Source of the DNA: a bacterium
Lineage (GTDB): Bacteria; UBP6; UBA1177
Reading direction: 5' to 3'
Assembly (NCBI GenBank): GCA_017645765.1
Contig: JAGCNV010000018.1
Coordinates: forward strand, 1-52,311
Length of the DNA: 52,311 nt
Numbering within the stretch: position 1 is the first letter of the stretch; each line of letters begins with the position of its first letter. The notes under the pieces were generated by a model. That model saw only the letters and a list, made by a program, of their open reading frames with translations, ran no database searches and had not been told where the DNA came from. The translations under genes were made by a program, and so were the position numbers. This document shows, piece by piece, positions 24,038-33,282 of the stretch.

Positions 24038-24609
24038 TACTTCCCTTCTCCGCTTTCAAGAACTTTTTCAATATAATCAAGAAGTTGTTCTTTCCCGGTG
24101 CCATCCATTGCACTTGCAAAAAAAGAATCCGGATTCTTCTGTTTCGCAGCCGAAAGTTCCGTTTTCGTGAGTTTGTCTGTCTTTGTAAAAACCGGAGTGT
24201 AACCGATCTGGTAATGGTCCAGAAACTCTATCATCTGCCCGTCGTTAGGCAGAATCCCGTGACGCGAATCGATGAGAAGAAAAATACCGGCGAGGCTTTT
24301 TCTCGTCCTAAGATACTTTTCAATAACGACACGCCAGAGATCCTGCTCGGATTTCGAACGTGATGCAAAGCCGTAACCCGGAAGATCGACGAAATAGAAT
24401 GAATCATTCACGTTGAAGTAGTTGAGGAGAACTGTTTTTCCCGGTTTTTTTGAGGTTTTGACCAGATTTTTACGCCCGAGCAGCATGTTCATCAGACTCG
24501 ATTTCCCCACATTTGAACGCCCGATGAATGCAAATTCGGGTCTGCCGTCTTCGGGAAGCCCTGACATGGACGAGGCACTTTTTACAAATTCAGCTTTCTT
24601 TATCAGCAT
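24037..24609 (-). CDS. engB: Ribosome-biogenesis GTPase EngB/YsxC
   Basis: 190 residues. G1 is GRSNVGKSSLMN near 28-39, G2 lies around KPGKTVLLNYF, G3 is DLPGYGFA, G4 is TKTDKL and G5 is around FFASAMDG. It assists assembly of the large ribosomal subunit. The gene overlaps both neighbours by a single base (TAATG on each side). Confidence 0.95.
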   Translation of the reverse strand: MLIKKAEFVKSASSMSGLPEDGRPEFAFIGRSNVGKSSLMNMLLGRKNLVKTSKKPGKTVLLNYFNVNDSFYFVDLPGYGFASRSKSEQDLWRVVIEKYLRTRKSLAGIFLLIDSRHGILPNDGQMIEFLDHYQIGYTPVFTKTDKLTKTELSAAKQKNPDSFFASAMDGTGKEQLLDYIEKVLESGEGK

Positions 24610-25925
24610 TAGTTCCTTTCTCTTTCGCGGTGTGCGATATCGTGCCTGAAGTAAGCCTTGTCGAAAGTTATCTTTTCAACATTTCTATACGTGTTTTCAA
24701 CCGCTTCGTTTATATCTTTCCCGCCTGACGTGACCATGAGGACCCTGCCGCCGTCGGTTATGACGTTTCCTGAAGCGTCGAGCTTCGTTCCGGCGTGGAA
24801 TACGACGCAGTTTTCATCGACCGAATCAAGTCCGGAGATGATTTTTCCTTTTTCATAGCCTTCGGGATAGCCGCCGCTTGCGAGGACAACACACATTCCG
24901 TAGCCGCTTCTCCAGACGAGTTCCGGCAGAGCTTCAAGCGTTGTGCAGAGAGGAAGCGAGCCGTTTTTATCAGCCTGAGAGCCCTCTTTTCCGGCAACAG
25001 CCCAGAAATACGGAACGATATCGCTTATAAGCATAAACATCAGCGGTTCCGTTTCAGGATCACCGAAGCGGACATTGTATTCGAGGACAAAAGGTTCGCC
25101 GTCAACTATCATAAGGCCGATATAAAGGATTCCGCGGTAGTTTATGCCGCGCTTTTTCAGTTCGTTAAGAAGCGGCTGCGTGATAGTTTTATCGACTTTT
25201 TCATAAAGTTCGTCAGTTCCGGATTTTACCGGTGTGTAGGCTCCCATTCCGCCTGTATTCAAACCTGTGTCGCCGTCGTTCAGCGCCTTGTGATCCTGCG
25301 AAAAAAGGAGTCTTTTGACAATTTTTCCGTCGGTAAGAAGAAGAAGTGAAAGCTCTTCGCCTTTCAAAAACTCTTCGATTACGACTTTTGCACCGGCCGC
25401 CTTGAACTTTCCACCCAGCATTTGCGAAAGTTCGGAAGCCGCCTCTTCATAAGTTGCGCATATTATTACCCCTTTTCCTGCAGCCAAACCGTCAGCTTTT
25501 AAAACTACCGGATATTTTGAAGTTTTCAGTATTTTGTCGCCGCTTTCAAAATCGGTGACTGTTGAATATGCCGCAGTCGGAATTTTCGCTGATTTCATAA
25601 CTTCTTTCGCGAAAGCCTTGCTTGATTCAAGACGGGCAGCCTCTTTGTTGACACCGAAAATGCGGAGACCTTCGGCTTCAAAGGCGTCAACAATTCCTTT
25701 TGCGAGATAATCTTCGGGACCGACTACAGTGAGATCTATAGATTCCTTTATTGCGAAATCAAGCAGCGATTCAACAGAATCGTCTTTAATATCAGGTATT
25801 TCTGCAACTTTGGCAATTCCTGCGTTTCCCGGAAAGCAAAAAAGTTTGTCAACATAAAAACTTTGAGCGATTTTCCATGCAAGAGCGTGTTCGCGCCCCC
25901 CTTTTCCGACTACCAGAACTTTCAT
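24609..25925 (-). CDS. purD: Phosphoribosylamine-glycine ligase (GAR synthetase)
   Basis: 438 residues, the usual length. It joins phosphoribosylamine and glycine with ATP in purine synthesis. Family segments are VVGKGGREHALAWKI at the N-terminus, VVGPEDYLAKGIVDAFEAEG, VVLKADGLAAGKGVIIC in the ATP-grasp, FSQDHKALNDGDTGLNTGGMGAY, and YNVRFGDPETEPLM. It leads the purD-engB-SurA_N-parA row. purL is the only other purine gene in the window, over 18 kb away. Confidence 0.95.
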   Translation of the reverse strand: MKVLVVGKGGREHALAWKIAQSFYVDKLFCFPGNAGIAKVAEIPDIKDDSVESLLDFAIKESIDLTVVGPEDYLAKGIVDAFEAEGLRIFGVNKEAARLESSKAFAKEVMKSAKIPTAAYSTVTDFESGDKILKTSKYPVVLKADGLAAGKGVIICATYEEAASELSQMLGGKFKAAGAKVVIEEFLKGEELSLLLLTDGKIVKRLLFSQDHKALNDGDTGLNTGGMGAYTPVKSGTDELYEKVDKTITQPLLNELKKRGINYRGILYIGLMIVDGEPFVLEYNVRFGDPETEPLMFMLISDIVPYFWAVAGKEGSQADKNGSLPLCTTLEALPELVWRSGYGMCVVLASGGYPEGYEKGKIISGLDSVDENCVVFHAGTKLDASGNVITDGGRVLMVTSGGKDINEAVENTYRNVEKITFDKAYFRHDIAHRERERN

Positions 25926-26011
25926 TTTTCCCTGTTTTCCTCTAAAAATCAGTAAAACGTGATATTTTAAGGAATAAGTCCGTCATGTCAAACTTTGAGC
26001 GTGCGACAAAT

Positions 26012-26039
26012 TTGCAATATATGTTTAAATTCCTAAAAT
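26012..26039 (+). promoter_or_regulatory. Putative promoter of the M18 aminopeptidase gene
   Basis: TTGCAA (26012-26017), 16-bp spacer, TAAAAT (26034-26039). It places transcription start about 38 bp before the ATG at 26084. Confidence 0.5.
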
Positions 26040-26083
26040 ATTGCGTTTTTTTGGTGTATTACAAATTACAGGGGAGTTTACAA

Positions 26084-27370
26084 ATGAAAAAGGAAATCAA
26101 ACAGCTTGGTCAAGAACTAATTGATTTTATTGACAAATCTCCGACAGCTTTCCATGCTGCACAGAACATTGCCGAAACTTTGGCTAAAAAAGGCTTCACT
26201 GAACTCGACGAAGCAAAACCGTGGAAACTTGAGAAAGGCAAAGGATATTTTGTCAGAAGAAACAGCTCTTCTCTCATCGCTTTCAGGCTCGGGACCGATA
26301 CTCCGGTAAACACCGGTTTCAAAATCGCCGGTGCCCACACCGACAGTCCGCTTCTTAAATTAAAAGAAAACGCGGAAAATGTTTCGGCGGGATGCGTCAG
26401 AGTTACGACCGAAATCTACGGTGGACTGCTCGTCTACACATGGCTTGACAGAAATCTCGGAATTGCCGGCCGTGTAATGGTCAAAACCAAAAAAGGCGAA
26501 GTCGAAAAACTCGTCAACATAAACAAACCTGTCGCCATAGTTCCTTCTCTTGCGATCCACATGAACCGCGAGGCGAACAAAGGCTTTGAGTTCAACCCGC
26601 AGAATCATCTTCAGGTCGTCCTCACTGCGGACAGTGAAGCCAAGAATGTTCTGAAGACGCTCGTTGCGAAGGAAATCGGCGAAAAACCTGAAAATATCGG
26701 CCAGACAGACCTTTTCGTCTACGATCTGCAGGGCGGAACCTTCGGCGGAATCGACGACGAGTTCATCTCAACCGGCAGACTTGACAACCTTCAGATGTGT
26801 CACTCGATTCTGACAGCTTTCCTTGCGGCAAAACCGGGCAAGGCAACGACTGTCGCCGCTTTCTACGACAACGAAGAGATCGGCTCACGTACTCCGATGG
26901 GTGCAGATTCATCCTTCACGAGAACGATTCTCGAAAGGATCGTGGCACTTACTTCCGACGGACGCGACGACCGTTTTGTCGCATTCTCGAAGAGTTTCCT
27001 CATCAGTGCAGACGGCGCTCACACGCAGCATCCTAACTTCCCTGAAAAACACGATCCGGCTTACGCTCCGAAAATGAACAAAGGTCCGGTCATCAAATTC
27101 AGCTCGAGTTTCAGATACGCTACGACAGCTGAAACAAGTTCATATTTCGAACAGCTCTGCGCAGGAGCAAAAGTTCCCTGCCAGAAAATCGCAAACCGCT
27201 CAGATGTTCCGTCAGGCAGCACGATCGGCCCGATGTCATCAGCCGCTCTCGGCATTAAAGCAGTCGATGTCGGCAACGCGATGTGGGCTATGCACTCGAT
27301 CAGAGAAACCGCAGGGACTGCCGATCATTACTACATGACAAAGGCACTTGAGTATTTCTTTGGAAAATAA
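26084..27370 (+). CDS. apeB: M18-family aspartyl aminopeptidase
   Basis: 428 residues from the ATG at 26084, chosen for GGGGAG before it and because family members start with a helix like QELIDFIDKSPTAFHAAQN. Metal-site segments are GAHTDSPLLKLK (first His/Asp), a mid-chain DEFISTGRLDNL, YDNEEIGSRTPMGADS (bridging Asp/Glu pair), SADGAHTQHPNFPEKHD, and a final MHSIRETAGTADHYYM. It removes N-terminal acidic or neutral residues from cytosolic peptides and typically forms dodecamers. It appears to be monocistronic, divergent from purD. Confidence 0.93.
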   Translation: MKKEIKQLGQELIDFIDKSPTAFHAAQNIAETLAKKGFTELDEAKPWKLEKGKGYFVRRNSSSLIAFRLGTDTPVNTGFKIAGAHTDSPLLKLKENAENVSAGCVRVTTEIYGGLLVYTWLDRNLGIAGRVMVKTKKGEVEKLVNINKPVAIVPSLAIHMNREANKGFEFNPQNHLQVVLTADSEAKNVLKTLVAKEIGEKPENIGQTDLFVYDLQGGTFGGIDDEFISTGRLDNLQMCHSILTAFLAAKPGKATTVAAFYDNEEIGSRTPMGADSSFTRTILERIVALTSDGRDDRFVAFSKSFLISADGAHTQHPNFPEKHDPAYAPKMNKGPVIKFSSSFRYATTAETSSYFEQLCAGAKVPCQKIANRSDVPSGSTIGPMSSAALGIKAVDVGNAMWAMHSIRETAGTADHYYMTKALEYFFGK

Positions 27371-27381
27371 GGCAAAATTTT

Positions 27382-27410
27382 TTGATATTTTTCTTTTTTT
27401 TTGCTAATGT
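27382..27410 (+). promoter_or_regulatory. Possible promoter of the HEAT-repeat lipoprotein gene
   Basis: TTGATA (27382-27387), 17-bp T-rich spacer, TAATGT (27405-27410). The -10 match is imperfect. AAGAGG precedes the gene start. Confidence 0.45.
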
Positions 27411-27463
27411 GCGCCCCGATGTGTTTTTTGTTGCTTTAAATCCATTATTTTTAAGAGGTTGTT

Positions 27464-29383
27464 ATGAAATTGAAAAGTTTAATGCTTTTGGTTTTGATTC
27501 CGGTTGCAATGATGCTTGTTTCATGTAATCCGGAAGACGAGTACCTTGGAAAACTTTACTCGAAAGACACGAGAAACTACGCGATCCAGGGTCTTAAAAA
27601 GATGAAAGGCGAGATCGTCAATATGGACAAAGCCTGCTCGAAGCTCCTCAAGCTCGACCAGACTCCCGAAGCAGGTCTTGCAGTTCTTACCGCAGGTGAA
27701 ATCGGCTGCACGCAGTCTGTAGACAGAATCAGCGAAATCGTTGACAAATGTCTCACCACGACAAACGTAAGAAACCTTAAAACACTTGAAAGTGCAGCTA
27801 TGGCTTTCGGACTTCTCGAACAGCCCTCCTCTGTTCCTACACTTGCAAAGTATTTCACGCTTCAGACTCCTGAAGTTCTCGCTCCCGGAATGCGTGAAAA
27901 AGCAGAATCTGTTGCAAAACGTGCTGCAATCGAAGCTTTGGCTAAGATGCCGAACGAAAGTAAGCACCTTGTTCCTGAAATCCTTAAGGTTTTCGACTCG
28001 AAAATTGAAGATTTCGGTACAAAATACACCACCGCAGGTCTTCTCGGCGAATGGCGTGATCCTTCAACGGTCCGTCCGCTCGTAACCGCTCTTTTCTACG
28101 AAGAGCAGGGTTTCAGCCTTTTCCCGGAAGCAAGAAAATCGCTCATCAAACTCGGCAAAATGGCTGAAGAAGAGCTTATTAAGGCTTACAACGGCGAAAA
28201 CCCGAAAGTAAACGAGATCCAGAATGACAACAAAGAAAGAGCTACAAAACAGTTCTGCCCCGAATACATCGGCAACGAAGAAGCTAAGAAGAAAGGCGAA
28301 TGCCCGAAAGACGACGAATACATGGCAACAATCGCTTCGATCGAAACCACGACAAAGCTCAAAACTTCGATCGTTCTTGCCGACATCCGTTCGAAACAGG
28401 CAGTTGACATGGTTATCAAAGAGCTCGAAACTCAGCTTGCAACTGACAAAAAACAGCCTTTCCTTGCTGAGCACCTTGCAGTTCAGCTTGCAAAATTCGG
28501 CGACTTCAGAGCTACCGACACGCTTCTCAAAATGGTCAGCAAGAAGTTCACGAAAGATACAACAAACGACAAGAAATCCAAAGGTCAGCTTTCAAAAGAG
28601 GAAAAAGCTCAGGCTAAACTTGCAGACAGAGGTCAGGAAATTTCGATCATGATGAAAGGCGCTGAAGCTTTGGCTATCCTCGGCGACCCGAAAGCTCTTC
28701 CGTACCTTGAAGAAGTCATCAAGCAGAAACCGGTTTCCGAATACAATGAAATGAACGAAAAGATCATTTTCTACGAAGCTACTGTTTGGGCTGCTGATGC
28801 TCTTACAAGAATGGTTTCCGATCCGGAAATGGCTGACAGATTCATCACTGTTGCAAAAGGCGTCATTGAAGAAGGCGAAAAATATGTTGCAAATGTTGAA
28901 AAGAAATCGACAGAAAAAGTTAAAAAGGAACTTCCTGTAGGTCAGGAAATTTCAAAAGACGATATGGACAAGAAAGTCAAGACGGAATCGAGACTTGACG
29001 TAAACTACGATTCTACAAACAAGACCGTAGAAATGTTCAAGAGATTCATCGACAGAGCAAATGCTGCGAAAGAGTGCAAAGCTGACAACGCATGCTACGT
29101 TGCAAAACTCGGCGACAAAAATCCGGCTGTTGTTGAAAAAGCTGTTTACATGCTTGGTTACTCTGGCAAACTCGGTGACTACAAAGAGCAGCTTAAACCT
29201 GTTATGAGACACGCTGAACCTTATGTCCGCGAAGCTATGTCGATCGCTCTTCTCAAAACCGAAGATAAGGGCTTTGCTCCTATTCTTGACGAAGTTCTCA
29301 AGGCTGAAGGCGACAAAGTCGAATATGCAGCAGCTATGAAGGAATTCAAAGCAATCTCCAGCTATCTCAGCTCTGTAAACTAA
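27464..29383 (+). CDS. HEAT-repeat lipoprotein
   Basis: 639 residues. The lipoprotein signal is MKLKSLMLLVLIPVAMMLVSC with the Cys at residue 21. The body is almost entirely helical with repeating pairs in HEAT style, for example DRISEIVDKCL, KRAAIEALAKMP, YTTAGLLGEWRDPSTVRPLVTAL, GAEALAILGDPKALPYLEEV, and VVEKAVYMLGYSGKLGDYKEQL. A few Cys pairs (GECPKDDE, ECKADNACYV) could form disulfides in the periplasm. Such proteins usually act as scaffolds. The radical SAM gene follows after 47 bp without an obvious terminator. Confidence 0.75.
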   Translation: MKLKSLMLLVLIPVAMMLVSCNPEDEYLGKLYSKDTRNYAIQGLKKMKGEIVNMDKACSKLLKLDQTPEAGLAVLTAGEIGCTQSVDRISEIVDKCLTTTNVRNLKTLESAAMAFGLLEQPSSVPTLAKYFTLQTPEVLAPGMREKAESVAKRAAIEALAKMPNESKHLVPEILKVFDSKIEDFGTKYTTAGLLGEWRDPSTVRPLVTALFYEEQGFSLFPEARKSLIKLGKMAEEELIKAYNGENPKVNEIQNDNKERATKQFCPEYIGNEEAKKKGECPKDDEYMATIASIETTTKLKTSIVLADIRSKQAVDMVIKELETQLATDKKQPFLAEHLAVQLAKFGDFRATDTLLKMVSKKFTKDTTNDKKSKGQLSKEEKAQAKLADRGQEISIMMKGAEALAILGDPKALPYLEEVIKQKPVSEYNEMNEKIIFYEATVWAADALTRMVSDPEMADRFITVAKGVIEEGEKYVANVEKKSTEKVKKELPVGQEISKDDMDKKVKTESRLDVNYDSTNKTVEMFKRFIDRANAAKECKADNACYVAKLGDKNPAVVEKAVYMLGYSGKLGDYKEQLKPVMRHAEPYVREAMSIALLKTEDKGFAPILDEVLKAEGDKVEYAAAMKEFKAISSYLSSVN

Positions 29384-29430
29384 TTTCCCGCTCATATAAA
29401 TCCGTTCATTCTCACATTTGAGGTTTTCAA

Positions 29431-31305
29431 ATGAAGATAGCCATCGTCAATGTCAATAAGTCAAGAGTAGTAAAAAACACGGAATACCATGTTTTTACCG
29501 CCAAGGCCTTTGTTGAAGCAAGATCGTGGAACGAAATAAGCGCCGAAATAGTCAATGTATACATGACAGACGACATGTCGACTTCTGCCGGAATAATAGA
29601 AAACCAGCAGGCCGACATCGTCGTTTTCAGAGTGCTTTACTGGAATGCCGGCTACATCCTGAAACTGGCAAAATCGTGCAAAAACATGAAGTTCACAAAA
29701 GGACTCTGGGGTTACGACACCTTTGCGAGCCCGGAAGAATACTTCAAAAAAGAATTTGACTTCGATTTCATCATTCAGGACGAGCCGGAACTTTCCCTCT
29801 ACGAAATGGCGATGCTAAAACGGAACGGAGACAGCATAGGAAAGGCTTCAGGCATAGTTTTCAAAGATAAAAAGAGCCACTCTTTTGTTTATGGCGAAAA
29901 CCACGTTATTGCCGATCTGGACACCATTCCGTCGCCTTATCTCAACGGGATGATACCTGTCAGCGAATCGACGTCGGTTTACTGGGAAATAGCGCGCGGC
30001 TGCCTTTTCAAATGCGACTTCTGCATTGATTTTTCGCACTCAGGCAATCTGCGTTACCACAGTTTTGCCTACCTTGAAAAAGAGCTGAAGTTTTTTGCAG
30101 AAAAAGGGGTTACACAGATATCTGTCGGCTGTCCGATCGCGAACCTGAGCCATCAGCACTTCAGCAAGATACTTTCCATGATAAACGAGTATCTGCCGAA
30201 CGCGATTTTCGAAATGTCCGTAAGAGCAGACCTGCTTTCAAAAAGCGACATAGAGACTTTAGCCGACATGAACATTTTCCTGAATATCGGACTTCAGACG
30301 ACAAACCAGAAAGTCCACGAAAATCTTCTCACATCGTTCAATGTCAACAAAGCTCTCTCCAACATCAGGTATATGGCGAATTTTCCGGCTTTAATGTTCG
30401 GAATCGATGTGATTGCAGGTCTTCCCAGAATGTCCTACGAAGATTTTCTCAACGATCTCGAAGTCGTTTTCAACCTTTGGCCGATATCAATAAACCTCAA
30501 AGGTCTTTCGGTCTATCCTGGCACTAAAATATACAACCGGATGCGTGAATTCGGCTACATTATCGAAAATTCATATCCCTACAACGCACTGGAAAACGCG
30601 CAATTTACCAAAAAGGATATGGAAAAGGCGGAGGAGCTTTCCGACGGAATAGATCTCCTTTACAACAAAGGACGCATGGTTTCGATAATCACGATGCTCG
30701 CAAAAGGACTTGAAATGCCGTGCCACGAGATCATCATGCGCTGGAACAAGTGGATAAGAAAGCAGGCTCCCGATATAGTCGCAGCTGATATAGATTCGAT
30801 CGAATATTCGCGTCTTTTCGGCTATATTCACGAGTTCTTCGCATACATTTTTGACCGTTTTCAGAAGAAAAAACTGTGGCCTGTAGCATCCGATCTTCTG
30901 AAGCATAACCACTTTTACACTACTTCTCTCATGGTCGAAAGCGAAGACAAGGTGGCAATGCCCTACCAGCTAGACACCATCTGCGATTCAACGGTTTTCG
31001 GCATCAATGATTCAGCGTTTTTCGACAAATTCTCTTATGACATCGAAGATTTGATCGATACCGGCTATATCGACCTCAAGAAGTATGCGTCAGAAGTCGA
31101 CAAGGAAGAGCTTTACGGCATCGTTTACCGCATTGACGGCTCGGTTTTTGCAAAAGTCATCTCGAATGAAGAGTTCATGGTGTTCGATTATATCCGCTCC
31201 AAAGGAACGGCGACATTTGCCGAACTGAAGAAAAAATTCAAAAAGGTCGATGTTCTCGACATTATCTACACTTGGTGCGAAGACGGCGTTCTTTTCGTAG
31301 CCTAA
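29431..31305 (+). CDS. Radical SAM protein with N-terminal cobalamin-binding-like domain
   Basis: 624 residues. Residues 1-140 resemble the Rossmann-like cobalamin-binding domain of B12 radical SAM enzymes, but the DxHxxG cobalamin motif is not seen, so it may not bind B12. The radical SAM core (about 180-410) starts with the cluster motif Cys191, Cys195, Cys198 (GCLFKCDFC), and continues with QISVGCPIANLS, NIGLQTTNQ and GIDVIAGLPRMS. The last about 200 residues are helical with no recognised fold. Substrate is unknown. It converges on the sulfatase gene, with the stop codons overlapping by 4 bp. Confidence 0.82.
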   Translation: MKIAIVNVNKSRVVKNTEYHVFTAKAFVEARSWNEISAEIVNVYMTDDMSTSAGIIENQQADIVVFRVLYWNAGYILKLAKSCKNMKFTKGLWGYDTFASPEEYFKKEFDFDFIIQDEPELSLYEMAMLKRNGDSIGKASGIVFKDKKSHSFVYGENHVIADLDTIPSPYLNGMIPVSESTSVYWEIARGCLFKCDFCIDFSHSGNLRYHSFAYLEKELKFFAEKGVTQISVGCPIANLSHQHFSKILSMINEYLPNAIFEMSVRADLLSKSDIETLADMNIFLNIGLQTTNQKVHENLLTSFNVNKALSNIRYMANFPALMFGIDVIAGLPRMSYEDFLNDLEVVFNLWPISINLKGLSVYPGTKIYNRMREFGYIIENSYPYNALENAQFTKKDMEKAEELSDGIDLLYNKGRMVSIITMLAKGLEMPCHEIIMRWNKWIRKQAPDIVAADIDSIEYSRLFGYIHEFFAYIFDRFQKKKLWPVASDLLKHNHFYTTSLMVESEDKVAMPYQLDTICDSTVFGINDSAFFDKFSYDIEDLIDTGYIDLKKYASEVDKEELYGIVYRIDGSVFAKVISNEEFMVFDYIRSKGTATFAELKKKFKKVDVLDIIYTWCEDGVLFVA

Positions 31306-33200
31306 GGTCTTCTTTCCGTAAATACAGTATTGAAAAGATTCAGGAATTCTTCTTCCGAAGTATCCGCCGGTTTTTCCGTATTTATAGTTTTCATCGATTT
31401 TTCATCCGAAAAATAGAGGAATTTTTTGTCGAACCCTATCGTTTTTTCCTTTCTTTCCGCCGCAAAAAGGCTTTGTCCCCACCATCCGGCAGGTTTTTCT
31501 ATCCCCAGAATGTGGGCAATCGTCGGCGCGATATCTGTCTGGTCGGCACGAGTTGAAAAATCGGTTTCGGGAAGTGGTCGTTTAGAAAGAAAAATGAGCG
31601 GAATCTTCGCCAGATTGTTCCTCGGATGACCCGGAATTTTCGCAGTAACATTGTTGAGCGGGCACGAGTGGTCTGCCGAAATAACGATGAGCGTAGAATC
31701 GTCAAAAAGTCCCTCTTTATCGAGACTTTCGATAAAACCAGAGATGTCGAAATCCATCCTGTCGAGAGAAGTAAGCCACAGTTTTGCCACCCGATCCTTT
31801 ATATTGTCGATTTTCGGTGCAGCCGGATAGTTCAGATGGAGGTATTTCATCTGCCCTGCCGGCGGATGCGTATCGGTTCCGAGAATTGATACAAACAGCT
31901 TCTCATCACGATTTCTCTTAATATAATCAATAGTTTGTTCATACAGTTTTCTATCTTCAAGTCCCCAGCCGTAAATATATTTTTTCAGATTTTCATCTTC
32001 GAAAAAATCTTCCCTGCCGATGATTTCGGAAAATCCCATGTTCTGAAAAACAAGATTTTCATTGGCGAAAAATTTCGAAGCACTTCTTATGAAAACCGGC
32101 TTAAAACCGTGCTTTTTCAAGATTTTCGGAAGCGAATTTATGTGACCGGTCGGTTCCTGAATATTGTAATTCGGATGCGAATCGAACGTCACCGTAAGCC
32201 CTTGCAGAGTGGGAGATCCGCTTGTGGTAATGTTGGTAAAAGTCTGCTCCATAATATCGTCGCGGCAGAAAAAGCGTTTTGCGAAATCTCCTTTGATCTT
32301 ACCGTTGTAACAGGGCAGCGCATCAAGCGAAAGAGATTCCGTGAAAATGTAGATCACCCTTGAATATTCTTCGGTTTCAAGCGGTTTCTCCCCGTTTTTG
32401 CCGAGATTCACACAAAAAGCATCTATTGTTTTTTTGTATGGAGAAAAATCATTCGTCACCGTAAAATCTTCAGAAAAAAGCCGGTAATCACCGACAAATC
32501 TTTCTGTAACCGGAGTAAGTACTTTGAATCTTTCTCCCAAAGCGGGAAAAATCACGTCGGTCATAAAGTCTATCCACTGATTCTGCGTAACATAGTAAAT
32601 CTGAGCGTTCCTGAAACCCGTTATGACACGGTCGAACCTCTCGTCTTTATCAAACAGAGCCGAGGCTGAAATATTTAGTAAATTCAACAAAATACAAACA
32701 GAAAGCCAGAAAAACGACTTTTTAAAAAGATCCTCTTTCGGAATTTTTCTTATGCAGAAAAATGAGACTGCGAAAACAGCGGAAACAAATGCAAAAATCA
32801 CAACAAATCCGTACCACGGAACGAAGGAAGTAACGCTGTAAGGCGTGATCAGAGCGAAGTGACTGCGTTCCACAAGCGTGTTACCGAAATAATAAAGCAG
32901 AATGTCGGCAACGGCTAAAGTTGCATTCGCAGCGACGTAAAGCGCCGGAATGAAAGTTATTCTGAATACTGCCTTCAAAATCAGCATGAAAAACAGGAAA
33001 AACGCCGCATCGAACAGAAGTTTGATCGCAAAATGGAAGCAGATATCGGTATCTGTTATTGAAAAACCGTTCTTCTGCGATGCAACGACGAGAAAAATAA
33101 TATTGAGAATCGTAAAAAAAACGACCGAAAGTATCTGAAAAAGGTCAAAACGCGGAAGAAATTTTTTAAAAAATCCTAGGATTTCAGTTTTACCGATCAA
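31302..33200 (-). CDS. LtaS/OpgB-like membrane phosphotransferase (sulfatase fold)
   Basis: 632 residues from a TTG at 33200. This start is preferred to the TTG at 33218 because a promoter just upstream predicts transcription from about 33222 and a GGGGA site lies before 33200. Five or so membrane helices fill residues about 10-190. The extracytoplasmic sulfatase-fold domain starts near residue 290: YIFTESLSLDALP (metal Glu), TSGSPTLQGL with the likely catalytic Thr, FVSILGTDTHPP, and VISADHSCPL (Asp-His metal pair). In a diderm, such enzymes transfer phosphoglycerol or phosphoethanolamine to glycans or lipids. Its position after the secretion cluster suggests surface glycan or lipid modification, which is inference. 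Confidence 0.8.
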   Translation of the reverse strand: MIGKTEILGFFKKFLPRFDLFQILSVVFFTILNIIFLVVASQKNGFSITDTDICFHFAIKLLFDAAFFLFFMLILKAVFRITFIPALYVAANATLAVADILLYYFGNTLVERSHFALITPYSVTSFVPWYGFVVIFAFVSAVFAVSFFCIRKIPKEDLFKKSFFWLSVCILLNLLNISASALFDKDERFDRVITGFRNAQIYYVTQNQWIDFMTDVIFPALGERFKVLTPVTERFVGDYRLFSEDFTVTNDFSPYKKTIDAFCVNLGKNGEKPLETEEYSRVIYIFTESLSLDALPCYNGKIKGDFAKRFFCRDDIMEQTFTNITTSGSPTLQGLTVTFDSHPNYNIQEPTGHINSLPKILKKHGFKPVFIRSASKFFANENLVFQNMGFSEIIGREDFFEDENLKKYIYGWGLEDRKLYEQTIDYIKRNRDEKLFVSILGTDTHPPAGQMKYLHLNYPAAPKIDNIKDRVAKLWLTSLDRMDFDISGFIESLDKEGLFDDSTLIVISADHSCPLNNVTAKIPGHPRNNLAKIPLIFLSKRPLPETDFSTRADQTDIAPTIAHILGIEKPAGWWGQSLFAAERKEKTIGFDKKFLYFSDEKSMKTINTEKPADTSEEEFLNLFNTVFTERRP

Positions 33201-33228
33201 TATAATTCCCCAAGCCAAAAACCAGCCA

Positions 33229-33256
33229 TTTATAATAAATCGGTGAAAAACTGCAA
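33229..33256 (-). promoter_or_regulatory. Putative promoter of the LtaS/OpgB-like gene
   Basis: Minus strand: TTGCAG (33256-33251), 16-bp spacer, TATAAA (33234-33229). It sits in the 60-bp gap after the giant lipoprotein stop codon and argues for a separate transcript. Confidence 0.6.
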
Positions 33257-33282
33257 TATATTGGAAGAATTTAACGTATGCG

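Noticed and set aside
29431-29900. Functional B12-binding domain in the radical SAM protein
   Set aside because: The expected DxHxxG segment is not present in the first 140 residues, so only a fold-level resemblance is claimed.
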